Source: Litoditis marina
Lineage: Eukaryota > Nematoda > Chromadorea > Rhabditida > Rhabditidae
Reading direction: 5' to 3'
DNA: 64,000 nt
Assembly: GCA_964036275.1 (NCBI GenBank)
Contig: OZ038434.1
Coordinates: 22,619,879-22,683,878, forward strand
In this document: piece by piece, positions 52,951-64,000 of the stretch
Layout of the letters: each line of letters opens with the position of its first letter
How positions within the stretch are numbered: position 1 is the stretch's first letter
Notes under the pieces: generated by a model
Seen by the model: only the letters and a program-made list of their open reading frames with translations
Told to the model about the DNA's origin: nothing
Databases searched by the model: none
Translations under genes and position numbers: made by a program

Positions 52951-53040
52951 AAAGGCAAAACGTTCAATTAACGAATCTGCCTTATTTTAAGGCGGACTAT
53001 TCTTCGGCAAAGTGTGCTTTATTCTGAGGCAAAACGTTTA
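52951..53040. repeat. Distal end of the palindrome satellite
   Basis: Last units of the GCCTTATTTTAAGGC satellite after the solo LTR. Confidence 0.75.
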
Positions 53041-55189
53041 AAGGGGGGCAGAATGGAATGTTCAAATAATTGTAAATAGTGAGATAATTCGATATATGGC
53101 GATCTCTTCCCAAAATACAAACTATAAATGCTGTATTTTTGTAATTTTACTACATTTTCACATAAGTCAGACACGCAGAGGAACTTGGGCGCCAAGTTAC
53201 GTGACAGCCGTAGTTTAGTTGTCAGACACATAAATGGTTACAATCAATATTTATACCAAAAACATATAATAAAGCGAAACAATGCATTGCACATCATAAT
53301 AGTTGGACCTCTCATTAAAAATGAATGCATTTCATGAAGACATTTCAATATTTCAGTCACACGTAAATCACAAGTTTTGGGTATAGGAAAGTTTTACGCT
53401 ACGAAGCGCATACACAAAAAAAGTAACCGCTTTTTTTGAAATAAATTCCGTAAGAAGTATGTACAGATTGGACACAAATGAAGCCAACTACTTCTAAGAA
53501 AATGAAAGCAGAAAACTAAAGCAGAAAAATTCGGCAAATAGTACAAACGATTGTCGCTATACATAGAAAATGGTAGATGAATACAATCATACGAAGATTA
53601 TCTCAAAATGAAGAATGGACTTCTTGCTTCTCCAGTGACTCAGATAATGAATACCTAGAATACATGCACACAGGTTCGTCAAATACTATTATTGTTTATT
53701 TGGGTGAACGTGTGACTGTCTATAAGTTGCGCTAATAAACAAAAAAAACGACATAAGAGAATCTTTTATTTGTTCGCCAGAAAGGAGGCCCAGTTTACGA
53801 GTTTATCATTAATGCTGACCATCTCAGCAAGCTCTGCTGAACTGTCGAGAGAGCCCTACCTCTACAAACCACTGAACTGCTGAACTAAGTAATTACCTCT
53901 AATTTTTTCTTTCTGTATGGTATTCTACCAAACCTTAGAGGATATGAGTGGTGCAAGCGAAAATAATGAGAACAATTGGAGCTGTTCATCGGAAAACTCA
54001 AGTTGAGTTTAGTTAAAAACGATCACCCAACAAAAAGTTACCTTATTCTCATCCAAGTCCGGTCGAGCAACGAATTACGCAAATGGAGGAACGCGTGTGG
54101 GTGGCCATTTATCTCTCGTATACGTACATCTGAAAATACGGTTTTGCAAAATTTCCAATATTTAGAACGAACAAAAATAATTTTCTCGAATACTATTGGA
54201 CAAACTGCAAACATAAGGACAGTATGAATGATAACATAAGGACAGTATGATAGGGCAGTATGAAGAGAACTGGTGTAAACTGACCAATCAAACAACAGAG
54301 GAAAATGACCCTTCCACCTAATGACCAAACCATGTAGTTTACTTTTTTCTAAATTTGGAGTTTCATCCATGCTTACAAATGAAAGTTACCTTATGTACAT
54401 TTCAGGCCATTGTTCTGACACGAGCACGGGGGTCAGATAAAGCATCTTTCGACTTCCGTAATACAATAAACCGCTCGCAAAGAAGTATCTCTGAAATATA
54501 CGGCACTTTCAACCGCCAATATTTTCCGTAATCATAAACCGGCAAGGTGCGACTAACTTACAAAAATTAATCAATTTTTTTACTATGAATTCATGGAAAC
54601 TGTTGATAAACAAAAATAGACCGATTCTCCCTATTTCGACAAAAAGGGAGTCCGCTTTTAGAGATTAGAGTTCTTTCGTCATTAGGAGGTTCGGAGAAAT
54701 TCACTGTGGTATGAATGGTGTTCTTCTGTTTTACTGAAACTAATGAACAAAACATATCCTGCTGCATAATACAAACTGCAATGTGCGTGTATTATTCTGA
54801 TAACACCTAACACTCGATAGCAAATACAAATCGAAATTAGCAGCAAGTTCACTTACATTTTAAATTCCGCGATTTGTCCACAAGTGTGAAACAATATTCA
54901 TTCCACGTCCAAGCACTGAATATTTTACTTCATAGTGGGTGAATCTGAAATAAGTTCTCATTATAACACTGAAGGATAATAATGAATTATCAAGCCGCGA
55001 TTTGTGTGCTCAGAACCAAATTATTTGTCCAGTTTAGGTCACCAATGTGTTATTTACTCAAATGACATGGAAAATAAACGGTTAACATGTGAACAAGACG
55101 ATTAGTTTATGCTCCAGCGAAGTTGTCCGAATTGCCAAAATAAATAGGAAAACGGGCTACTTTGTTGCCGAGAACAGGAGAATCGGTCA
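53041..55189. other. No recognised gene
   Basis: Frames of 83 (53976-54227, +) and 110 codons (54038-54370, -) overlap each other on opposite strands, with no domain. It could contain exons related to the tandem cassette that follows on the minus strand, but none can be defended. Confidence 0.4.
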
Positions 55190-55408
55190 ATTTTCAATGA
55201 AAGATCATTAATTTTCACGAGTGTACATCTAAATACGGACTCCTTTTTATCGATTGATCAAACCTCACTGGTGCATGGTTAGGGTTGGAGGTTAGATCAA
55301 AATTCGCCGCTAAAGACAGATTTATCGACTACAACAGCTATTGAATACGTGCTAGCCGGTTGATAGGAAAATAAATGAAGAGAAGACACATATGTATTAG
55401 CAACTAAC

Positions 55409-55495
55409 CTGTGGAGGGGGGGGGGGCATAATAGGCCAGGAGAATGCATCGACATCAATTAGACCGATGATACCATGATCGTATTTGGGCGAAAC
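55409..55495 (-). other. Candidate exon copy 1 (87 bp)
   Basis: On the minus strand it is bounded by TTTTTTCAG and by CAG-GTTAGTT. 87 bp, 29 codons in phase 0, beginning VSPKYDHGIIGLIDVDAF and ending in a proline run and Gln. No host gene identified. Confidence 0.4.
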
Positions 55496-55746
55496 CTGAA
55501 AAAATAGCACTGAATCGGTTTCTCCAATAACTGATGGAAGATCATCAATTTTCACGAGTGTACATCTAAATACGGACTCCTTTTTATCGATTGATCAAAC
55601 CTCACTGGTGCATGGTTAGGGTTGGAGGTTAAATCAAACATTCGCCGCTAAAGACAGATTTATCGACTACAACAGCTATTGAATACGTGCTAGCCGGTTG
55701 ATAGGGAAATAAATGAAGAGAAGACACATATGTATTAGCAACTAAC

Positions 55747-55833
55747 CTGTGGAGGGGGGGGGGGCATAATAGGCCAGGAGAATGCATCGACATCAATTAG
55801 ACCGATGATACCATGATCGTATTTGGGCGAAAC
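55747..55833 (-). other. Candidate exon copy 2 (87 bp)
   Basis: Same boundaries and length as copy 1. Confidence 0.4.
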
Positions 55834-56085
55834 CTGAAAAAATAGCACTGAATCGGTTTCTCCAATAACTGATGAAAGATCATTAATTTTCACGAGTGTA
55901 CATCTAAATACGGACTCCTTTTTATCGATTGATCAAACCTCACTGGTGCATGGTTAGGGTTGGAGGTTAGATCAAAAATTCGTCCGCTAAAGACAGATTT
56001 ATCGACTACAACAGCTATTGAATACGTGCTAGCCGGTTGATAGGAAAATAAATGAAGAGAAGACACATATGTATTAGCAACTAAC

Positions 56086-56172
56086 CTGTGGAGGGGGGGG
56101 GGGCATAATAGGCCAGGAGAATGCATCGACATCAATTAGACCGATGATACCATGATCGTATTTGGGCGAAAC
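56086..56172 (-). other. Candidate exon copy 3 (87 bp)
   Basis: Same boundaries and length as copy 1. Confidence 0.4.
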
Positions 56173-56424
56173 CTGAAAAAATAGCACTGAATCGGTTTCT
56201 CCAATAACTGATGGAAGATCATCAATTTTCACGAGTGTACATCTAAATACGGACTCCTTTTTATCGATTGATCAAACCTCACTGGTGCATGGTTAGGGTT
56301 GGAGGTTAAATCAAACATTCGCCGCTAAAGACAGATTTATCGACTACAAACAGCTATTGAATACGTGCTAGCCGGTTGATAGGGAAATAAATGAAGAGAA
56401 GACACATATGTATTAGCAACTAAC

Positions 56425-56510
56425 CTGTGGAGGGGGGGGGGCATAATAGGCCAGGAGAATGCATCGACATCAATTAGACCGATGATACCATGATCGTATT
56501 TGGGCGAAAC
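56425..56510 (-). other. Candidate exon copy 4 (86 bp)
   Basis: One G fewer in the homopolymer, so the reading phase would be lost. Confidence 0.35.
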
Positions 56511-56761
56511 CTGAAAAAATAGCACTGAATCGGTTTCTCCAATAACTGATGAAAGATCATTAATTTTCACGAGTGTACATCTAAATACGGACTCCTTTTT
56601 ATCGATTGATCAAACCTCACTGGTGCATGGTTAGGGTTGGAGGTTAGATCAAAAATTCGCCGCTAAAGACAGATTTATCGACTACAACAGCTATTGAATA
56701 CGTGCTAGCCGGTTGATAGGAAAATAAATGAAGAGAAGACACATATGTATTAGCAACTAAC

Positions 56762-56848
56762 CTGTGGAGGGGGGGGGGCATAATAGGCCAGGAGAATGCA
56801 TCGACATCAATTAGACCGATGATACCATGATCGTATTTGGGGCGAAAC
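56762..56848 (-). other. Candidate exon copy 5 (87 bp)
   Basis: Also one G fewer in the run, but an extra G elsewhere (TTTGGGGCG) restores 87 bp. Confidence 0.4.
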
Positions 56849-56866
56849 CTGAAAAAATAGCAAATT

Positions 56867-57059
56867 ACATGCAAATTACTAAATTACATGCAACAAGCAC
56901 GAAACAGGAAATAACATCAAGATATAAAATAGAGAGGAAATGTTCTAGAGAAAATTTTGAACCATCAGGATCGACTGCCAAAATGATTGCGCCGCTCGCC
57001 TGCCGCTCTGCGTCTAGTGCCTTTTGGTCTTTTCGATTGGAGCACGTTAGGCAAATCGC
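56867..57059. other. Junction between exon-cassette array and satellite
   Basis: Unique sequence with GCCGCTCGCCTGCCGCTCTG-type GC-rich stretch; overlapping frames on both strands (56827-57099, 56865-57137) are not supported as genes. Confidence 0.4.
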
Positions 57060-60000
57060 CAAATCATTCGAAGAGCATACTGATTTGAAATCAAAATGAT
57101 TGCAAATCACTCGAAGACCATATTGAGTTGAAATCAAAATGATTGTAAATCACTCGAAGACCATATTGATTTGCATATTGATTCGCAATCAAAATGATTG
57201 CAAATCACTCGAAGACCATAATGATTCGCAATAAAAATGATTTCAAATCACTCGAAGAGCATATTGATTTGAAATCAAAATGATTGCAAATCACTCGAAG
57301 ACCATATTGATTTGCAGTCAGAATGATTGTAAATTGCTTGAAGACCATATTGATTTGCAGTCAAAATGATTGTAAATCACTCGATGATTATATTGATTTG
57401 CAATCAAAATGATTGTAAATCACTCGTAGAGCATATTGATTTGCAATAAAAATGATTGCAAATCACTCGAAGACCACTTTGTTGCATATTGATTCGCAAT
57501 CGAAATGATTGTAAATCACTCGAAAACCATATTGATTTGCAATCAAAATGATTGTGAATCACTCGTAGAGCATATTGATTTGCAATAAAAATGATTGTAA
57601 ATTGCTCGAAGACCATATTGATTTGCAATCAAAATGATTGTAAATCACTCGAAGACCATATTGATTTGAAATCAAAATGATTGCAAATCACTCGAAGACC
57701 ATATTGATTTGAAATCAAAATGATTGCAAATCACTCGAAGACCATATGGATTCGCAATAAAAATTATTTCAAATCACTGGAAGACCATATCGATTTGCAA
57801 TCAAAATGATTTCAAATCACTCGAAGAGCATATTGATTTGAAATCAAAATGATTGCAAATCACTCGAAGACCATGTTGATTTGCAATCAAAATGATTGCA
57901 AATCACTCGAAGACCATATTGATTTGAAATCAAAATGATTGCAAATCACTCGAAGACCATATTGATTTGAAATCAAAATGATTGCAAATCACTCGAAGAC
58001 CATATTGATTTGAAATCAAATGATTGCAAATCACTCGAAGACCATATTGAGTTGAAATCAAAATGATTGTAAATCACTCGAAGACCATATTGATTTGCAT
58101 ATTGATCGCAATCAAAATGATTGCAAATCACTCGAAGACCATAATGATTCGCAATAAAAATGATTTCAAATCACTCGAAGAGCATATTGATTTGAAATCA
58201 AAATGATTGCAAAATCACTCGAAGACCATATTGATTTGCAGTCAGAATGATTGTAAATTGCTTGAAGACCATATTGATTTGCAGTCAAAATGATTGTAAA
58301 TCACTCGATGATTATATTGATTTGCAATCAAAATGATTGTAAATCACTCGTAGAGCATATTGATTTGCAATAAAAATGATTGCAAATCACTCGAAGACCA
58401 CTTTGTTGCATATTGATTCGCAATCGAAATGATTGTAAATCACTCGAAAACCATATTGATTTGCAATCAAAATGATTGTGAATCACTCGTAGAGCATATT
58501 GATTTGCAATAAAAATGATTGTAAATTGCTCGAAGACCATATTGATTTGCAATCAAAATGATTGTAAATCACTCGAAGACCATATTGATTTGCAATCAAA
58601 ACGATTGCAAATCACTCGAAGACCATATTGTTGCATATTGATTCGCAATCAAAATGATTGTAAATCACTCGAAGATTTACAATCATTTGTTGATTTGCAA
58701 TCAAAATGATTGCAAATCACTCGAAGACCATATTGATTTGAAATCAAAATGATTGCAAATCACTCGAAGACCATATTGATTTGAAATCAGAATGATTGCA
58801 AATCACTCGAAGACCATATTGTTGCATATTGATTCGCAATCAAAATGATTGTAAATCACTCGAAGACCATATTGATTTGCAATCAAAATGATTGTAAATT
58901 GCTCGAAGACCATATTGATTTGCAATAAAAATGATTGTAAATCACTCGAAGACCATACTGATTTGCAATCAAAACGATTGCAAATCACTGGAAGACCATA
59001 TCGATTTGCAATCAAAATGATTTCAAATCACTCGAAGAGCATATTGATTTGAAATCAAAATGATTGCAAATCACTCGAAGACCATGTTGATTTGCAATCA
59101 AAATGATTGCAAATCACTCGAAGACCATATTGATTTGAAATCAAAATGATTGCAAATCACTCGAAGACCATATTGATTTGAAATCAAAATGATTGCAAAT
59201 CACTCGAAGACCATATTGATTTGAAATCAAAATGATTGCAAATCACTCGAAGACCATATTGATTTGAAATCAAAATGATTGCAAATCACTCGAAGACCAC
59301 ATTGTTGCATATTGATTTGCAATCAAAATGATTGTAAATTGCTCGAAGACCATATTGATTTGCAATCAAAATGATTGTAAATCACTCGAAGACCATATGA
59401 ATTTGCATATTGATTCGCAATCAAAATGATTGCAAATCACTCGAAGACCATATGGATTCGCAATAAAAATGATTTCAAATCACTCGAAGAGCATATTGAT
59501 TTGAAATCAAAATGATTGCAAATCACTCGAAGACCATATTGAGTTGAAATCAAAATGATTGTAAATCACTCGAAGACAATATTGATTTGCATATTGATTC
59601 GCAATCAAATAGATTGCAAATCACTCGAAGACCATAATGATTCGCAATAAAAATGATTTCAAATCACTCGAAGAGCATATTGATTTGAAATCAAAATGAT
59701 TGCAAATCACTCGAAGACCATATTGAGTTGAAATCAAAATGATTGTAAATCACTCGAACACCATATTGATTTGCATATTGATTTGAAATCAAAATGATTG
59801 CAAATCACTCGAAGACCATATTGATTTGCAGTCAGAATGATTGTAAATTGCTTGAAGACCATATTGATTTGCAGTCAAAATGATTGTAAATCACTCGATG
59901 ATTATATTGATTTGCAATCAAAATGATTGTAAATCACTCGAAGACCATATTGATTTGAAATCAAAATGATCGCAAATCACTCGAAAACCATATTGATTTG

Positions 60001-60769
60001 AAATCAAAATGATTGTAAATCACTCGAAGACCACTTTGTTTCATATTGATTCGCAATTAAAATGATTGTAAATTGCTCGAAGACCATATTGATTTGCAAT
60101 CAAAATGATTGTAAATCACTCGAAGACCATATTGATTTGCAATCAAAACGATTGCAAATCGCTCGAAGACCATATTGATTTGAAATCAAAATGATTGCAA
60201 ATCACTCGAAGACCATGTTGATTTGCAATCAAAATGATTGCAAATCACTCGAAGACCATATTGATTTGAAATCAAAATGATTGCAAATCACTCGAAGACC
60301 ATATTGATTTAAAATCAGAATGATTGCAAATCACTCGAAGACCATATTGTTGCATATTGATTCGCAATCAAAATGATTGTAAATCACTCGAAGACCATAT
60401 TGATTTGCAATCAAAACGACTGCAAATGACTCGAAGACCATATTGATTTGCAATCAAAACGATTGCAAATCACTCGAAGACCATATTGATTTGCAATCAA
60501 AATGATTGCAAATCACTCGAAGACCATATTGATTTGAAATCAAAATGATTGCAAATCACTCGAAGACCATATTGATTTGAAATCAGAATGATTGCAAATC
60601 ACTCGAAGACCATGTTGATTTGCAATCAAAATGATTGCAAATCACTCGAAGACCATATTGATTTGAAATCAAAATGATTGCAAATCACTCGAAGACCATA
60701 TTGATTTGCATATTGATTCGCAATCAAAATGATTGTAAATCACTCGAAGACCATATTGATTTGCAATCG
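57060..60769 (+). repeat. 43-bp satellite, forward orientation
   Basis: Monomer close to AAATCACTCGAAGACCATA followed by TTGATTTGAAATCAAAATGA. Each monomer holds GATTGCAAATC, and often its reverse complement GATTTGCAATC, so it is itself partly self-complementary. A 924-bp higher-order repeat is visible (identical frames at 57404-57628 and 58328-58552). No genes. Confidence 0.9.
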
Positions 60770-63700
60770 TTTTGCAATCAATATGGTCTTCGAGTGATTC
60801 ACAATCATTTTGATTGCAAATCAATATGGTCTTCGAGTGATTCACAATCATTTTGATTGCGAATCAATATGCAACAATATGGTCTTCGAGTGATTTGCAA
60901 TCATTTTGATTTCAAATCAATATGGTCTTCGAGTGATTTGCAATCGTTTTGATTGCAAATCAATATGGTCTTCGAGTGATTTACAATCATTTTGATTGCA
61001 AACCAATATGGTCTTCGAGCAATTTACAATCATTTTTATTGCAAATCAATATGCTCTACGAGTGATTCACAATCATTTTGATTGCAAATCAATATGGTTT
61101 TCTAGTGATTTACAATCATTTTGATTGCGAATCAATATGCAACAAAGTGGTCTTCGAGTGGTTTGCAATCATTTTGATTTCAAATCAATATGGTTTTCGA
61201 GTGATTTGCAATCATTTTGATTTCAAATCAATATGGTCTTCGAGTGATTTACAATCATTTTGATTGCAAATCAATATAATCATCGAGTGATTTACAATCG
61301 TTTTTCATTTTGATTGCGAATCAATATGCAAATCAATATGGTCTTCGAGTGATTTACAATCATTTTGATTTCAACTCAATATGGTCTTCGAGTGATTTGC
61401 AATCATTTTGATTGCGAATCAATACGCAACAATATGGTCTTCGAGTGATTTGCAATCATTCTGATTTCAAATCAATATGGTCTTCGAGTGATTTACAATC
61501 ATTTTGATTGCAAATCAATATAATCATCGAGTGATTTACAATCGTTTTGACTGCAAATCAATATGGTCTTCAAGCAATTTACAATCATTCTGACTGCAAA
61601 TCAATATGGTCTTCGAGTGATTTGCAATCATTTTGATTTCGAATCAATATGGTCTTCGAGTGATTTACAATCATTTTGATTGCAAATCAATATAATCATC
61701 GAGTGATTCACAATCATTTTGATTGCAAATCAACATGGTCTTCGAGTGATTTGCAATCATTTTGATTTCAAATCAATATGGTCTTCGAGTGATTTGCAAT
61801 CATTTTGATTTCAAATCAATATGGTCTTCGAGTGATTTGCAATCATTTTGATTTCAAATCAATATGGTCTTCGAGTGATTTACAATCATTTTGATTGCAA
61901 ATCAATATAATCATCGAGTGATTTACAATCGTTTTGACTGCAAATCAATATGGTCTTCAAGCAATTTACAATCATTCTGACTGCAAATCAATATGGTCTT
62001 CGAGTGATTTGCAATCATTTTGATTTCGAATCAATATGGTCTTCGAGTGATTTACAATCATTTTGCTTGCAAATAAACATGGTCTTCGAGTGATTTGCAA
62101 TCATTTTGATTTCAAATCAATATGCTCTTCGAGTGATTTGCAATCATTTTGATTGCAAATAAACATGGTCTTCGAGTGATTTGCAATCATTTTGATTTCA
62201 AATCAATATGCTCTTCGAGTGGTTTGAAATCATTTTGATTGCAAATCGATATGGTCTTCCAGTGATTTGCAATCGTTTTGATTGCAAATCAGTATGGTCT
62301 TCGAGTGATTTACAATCATTTTTATTGCAAATCAATATGGTCTTCGAGCAATTTACAATCATTTTGATTGCAAATCAGTATGGTCTTCGAGTGATTTACA
62401 ATCATTTTTATTGCAAATCAATATGCAACAATATGGTCTTCGAGTGATTTGCAATCATTTTGATTTCAAATCAATATGGTCTTCGAGTGATTTGCAATCA
62501 TTCTGATTTCAGATCAATATGGTCTTCGAGTGATTTGCAATCATTTTGATTTCACATCAATATGGTCTTCGAGTGATTTGCAATCATTTTGATTGCAAAT
62601 CAACATGGTCTTCGAGTGATTTGCAATCATTTTGATTTCAAATCAATATGGTCCTCGAGTGATTTGCAATCGTTTTGATTGCAGATCAATATGGTCTTCG
62701 AGTGATTTACAATCATTTTGATTGCGAATCAATATGCAACAAAGTGGTCTTCGAGTGATTTGCAATCATTTTGATTTCAAATCAATATGGTTTTCGAGTG
62801 ATTTGCAATCATTTTGATTTCAAATCAATATGGTCTTCGAGTGATTTACAATCATTTTGATTGCAAATCAATATAATCATCGAGTGATTTACAATCGTTT
62901 TGACTGCAAATCAATATGGTCTTCAAGCAATTTACAATCATTCTGACTGCAAATCAATATGGTCTTCGAGTGATTTGCAATCATTTTGATTTCAAATCAA
63001 TATGCTCTTCGAGTGATTTGAAATCATTTTTATTGCGAATCATTATGGTCTTCGAGTGATTTGCAATCATTTTGATTGCGAATCAATATGCAAATCAATA
63101 TGGTCTTCGAGTGATTTACAATCATTTTGATTTCAACTCAATTTGGTCTTCGAGTGATTTGCAATCATTTTGATTGCGAATCAATATGCAACAATATGGT
63201 CTTCGAGTGATTTGCAATCATTCTGATTTCAAATCAATATGGTCTTCGAGTGATTTGCAATCATTTTGATTTCAAATCAATATGGTCTTCGAGTGATTTG
63301 CAATCATTTTGATTGCAAATCAACATGGTCTTCGAGTGATTTGCAATCATTTTGATTTCAAATCAATATGGTCTTCGAGTGATTTGCAATCATTTTGATT
63401 TCGAATCAATATGGTCTTCGAGTGATTTACAATCATTTTGATTGCAAATCAATATAATCATCGAGTGATTCACAATCATTCTGACTGCAAATCAATATGG
63501 TCTTCGAGTGATTTGCAATCATTTTGATTTCAAATCAATATGGTCTTCGAGTGATTTGCAATCATTTTGATTGCAAATCAACATGGTCTTCGAGTGATTT
63601 GCATCATTTTGATTTCAAATCAATATGGTCCTCGAGTGATTTGCAATCGTTTTGATTGCAGATCAATATGGTCTTCGAGTGATTTACAATCATTTTGATT

Positions 63701-64000
63701 GCGAATCAATATGCAACAAAGTGGTCTTCGAGTGATTTGCAATCATTTTGATTTCAAATCAATATGGTTTTCGAGTGATTTGCAATCATTTTGATTTCAA
63801 ATCAATATGGTCTTCGAGTGATTTACAATCATTTTGATTGCAAATCAATATAATCATCGAGTGATTTACAATCGTTTTGACTGCAAATCAATATGGTCTT
63901 CAAGCAATTTACAATCATTCTGACTGCAAATCAATATGGTCTTCGAGTGATTTGCAATCATTTTGATTTCAAATCAATATGCTCTTCGAGTGATTTGAAA
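60770..64000 (-). repeat. 43-bp satellite, reverse orientation
   Basis: From about 60770 every monomer is in the opposite orientation (TATGGTCTTCGAGTGATTT) up to the window end. Higher-order repetition continues, for example the CTTCAAGCAATTTACAATC variant near 61570, 61957, 62925 and 63898. The array extends beyond the window. Confidence 0.9.

Larger units (their letters stand above)
55190..56866 (-). repeat. 338-bp tandem array carrying a candidate exon
   Basis: About five copies with a period of 337-339 bp. Copies alternate between two variants (GATGGAAGATCATC and GATGAAAGATCATT), giving a two-unit higher order of about 677 bp. Each copy has a G run of 10-11 on the + strand. Confidence 0.9.

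Noticed and set aside
55600..56660. Telomere-like GGTTAGGGTTGG
   Set aside because: Occurs once per 338-bp unit and is not a tandem telomeric tract.
57404..62447. Many 60-80 codon frames in the 43-bp satellite
   Set aside because: Read-through of a 43-bp repeat in shifting phases. Not genes.
57060..64000. CRISPR-like array appearance
   Set aside because: Monomers are contiguous near-identical repeats without unique spacers, and the sequence looks eukaryotic.

Overview
The window looks like a repeat-rich chromosome segment from a Caenorhabditis-like nematode. This is inferred from the AT-rich sequence, TTTTTTCAG-type splice acceptors, short introns (one candidate is 79 nt), and Maverick/Polinton, Helitron-like and env-bearing LTR elements in a nematode style. 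No tRNA, rRNA or clearly complete host housekeeping gene was recognised. Nearly everything readable is mobile or satellite DNA.

Layout. 1-2127: three minus-strand reading frames (a Pro-rich partial frame, a DNA polymerase B N-terminal-like domain, a C2H2 zinc-finger protein) that look like pieces of a Maverick/Polinton. 2128-15992: one transposon folded into a near-perfect palindrome, with two arms of about 7.1 and 6.6 kb around a spacer of about 140 bp. It has 5'-AG...CT-3' ends and a 6-bp duplication TTGAAT, which is the Maverick signature, and it carries polymerase B and zinc-finger remnants plus eight copies of a covarying 21-bp dyad. 15999-26493: mostly unrecognised sequence with one 933-bp palindromic TA-flanked element (20812-21744). 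26494-31219: four Helitron-like units joined head to tail, at least three of them with internal minisatellites. 31220-34716: unrecognised sequence with a small palindromic element. 34717-53040: a satellite built from short palindromes, interrupted by a 13.4-kb LTR retrotransposon with identical 427-bp LTRs (38674-52072) and by a 257-bp solo LTR (52694-52950). 53041-55189: unrecognised. 55190-56866: five tandem copies of a 338-bp unit, each holding what looks like an 87-bp phase-0 exon. 57060-64000: a 43-bp satellite that reverses orientation near 60770.

The LTR retrotransposon is the most unusual object. Its modules run: 5' LTR and primer-binding site, an antisense RRM-like ORF with its own TATA box, an internal TATA/Inr, a truncated gag, an env-like glycoprotein fused in one open frame to the aspartic protease, RT, RNase H, integrase, and finally a superfamily 1 (UPF1/MOV10-like) helicase cargo behind a splice acceptor. 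The envelope module therefore lies between gag and protease, and a helicase occupies the usual env position. Pol is broken by two frame changes and one nonsense codon, and the helicase lacks motif I. The LTRs are nonetheless identical, so this copy moved recently, probably with help from proteins made elsewhere.

All family assignments come from motifs read by eye. No database search, alignment program or structure prediction was run.
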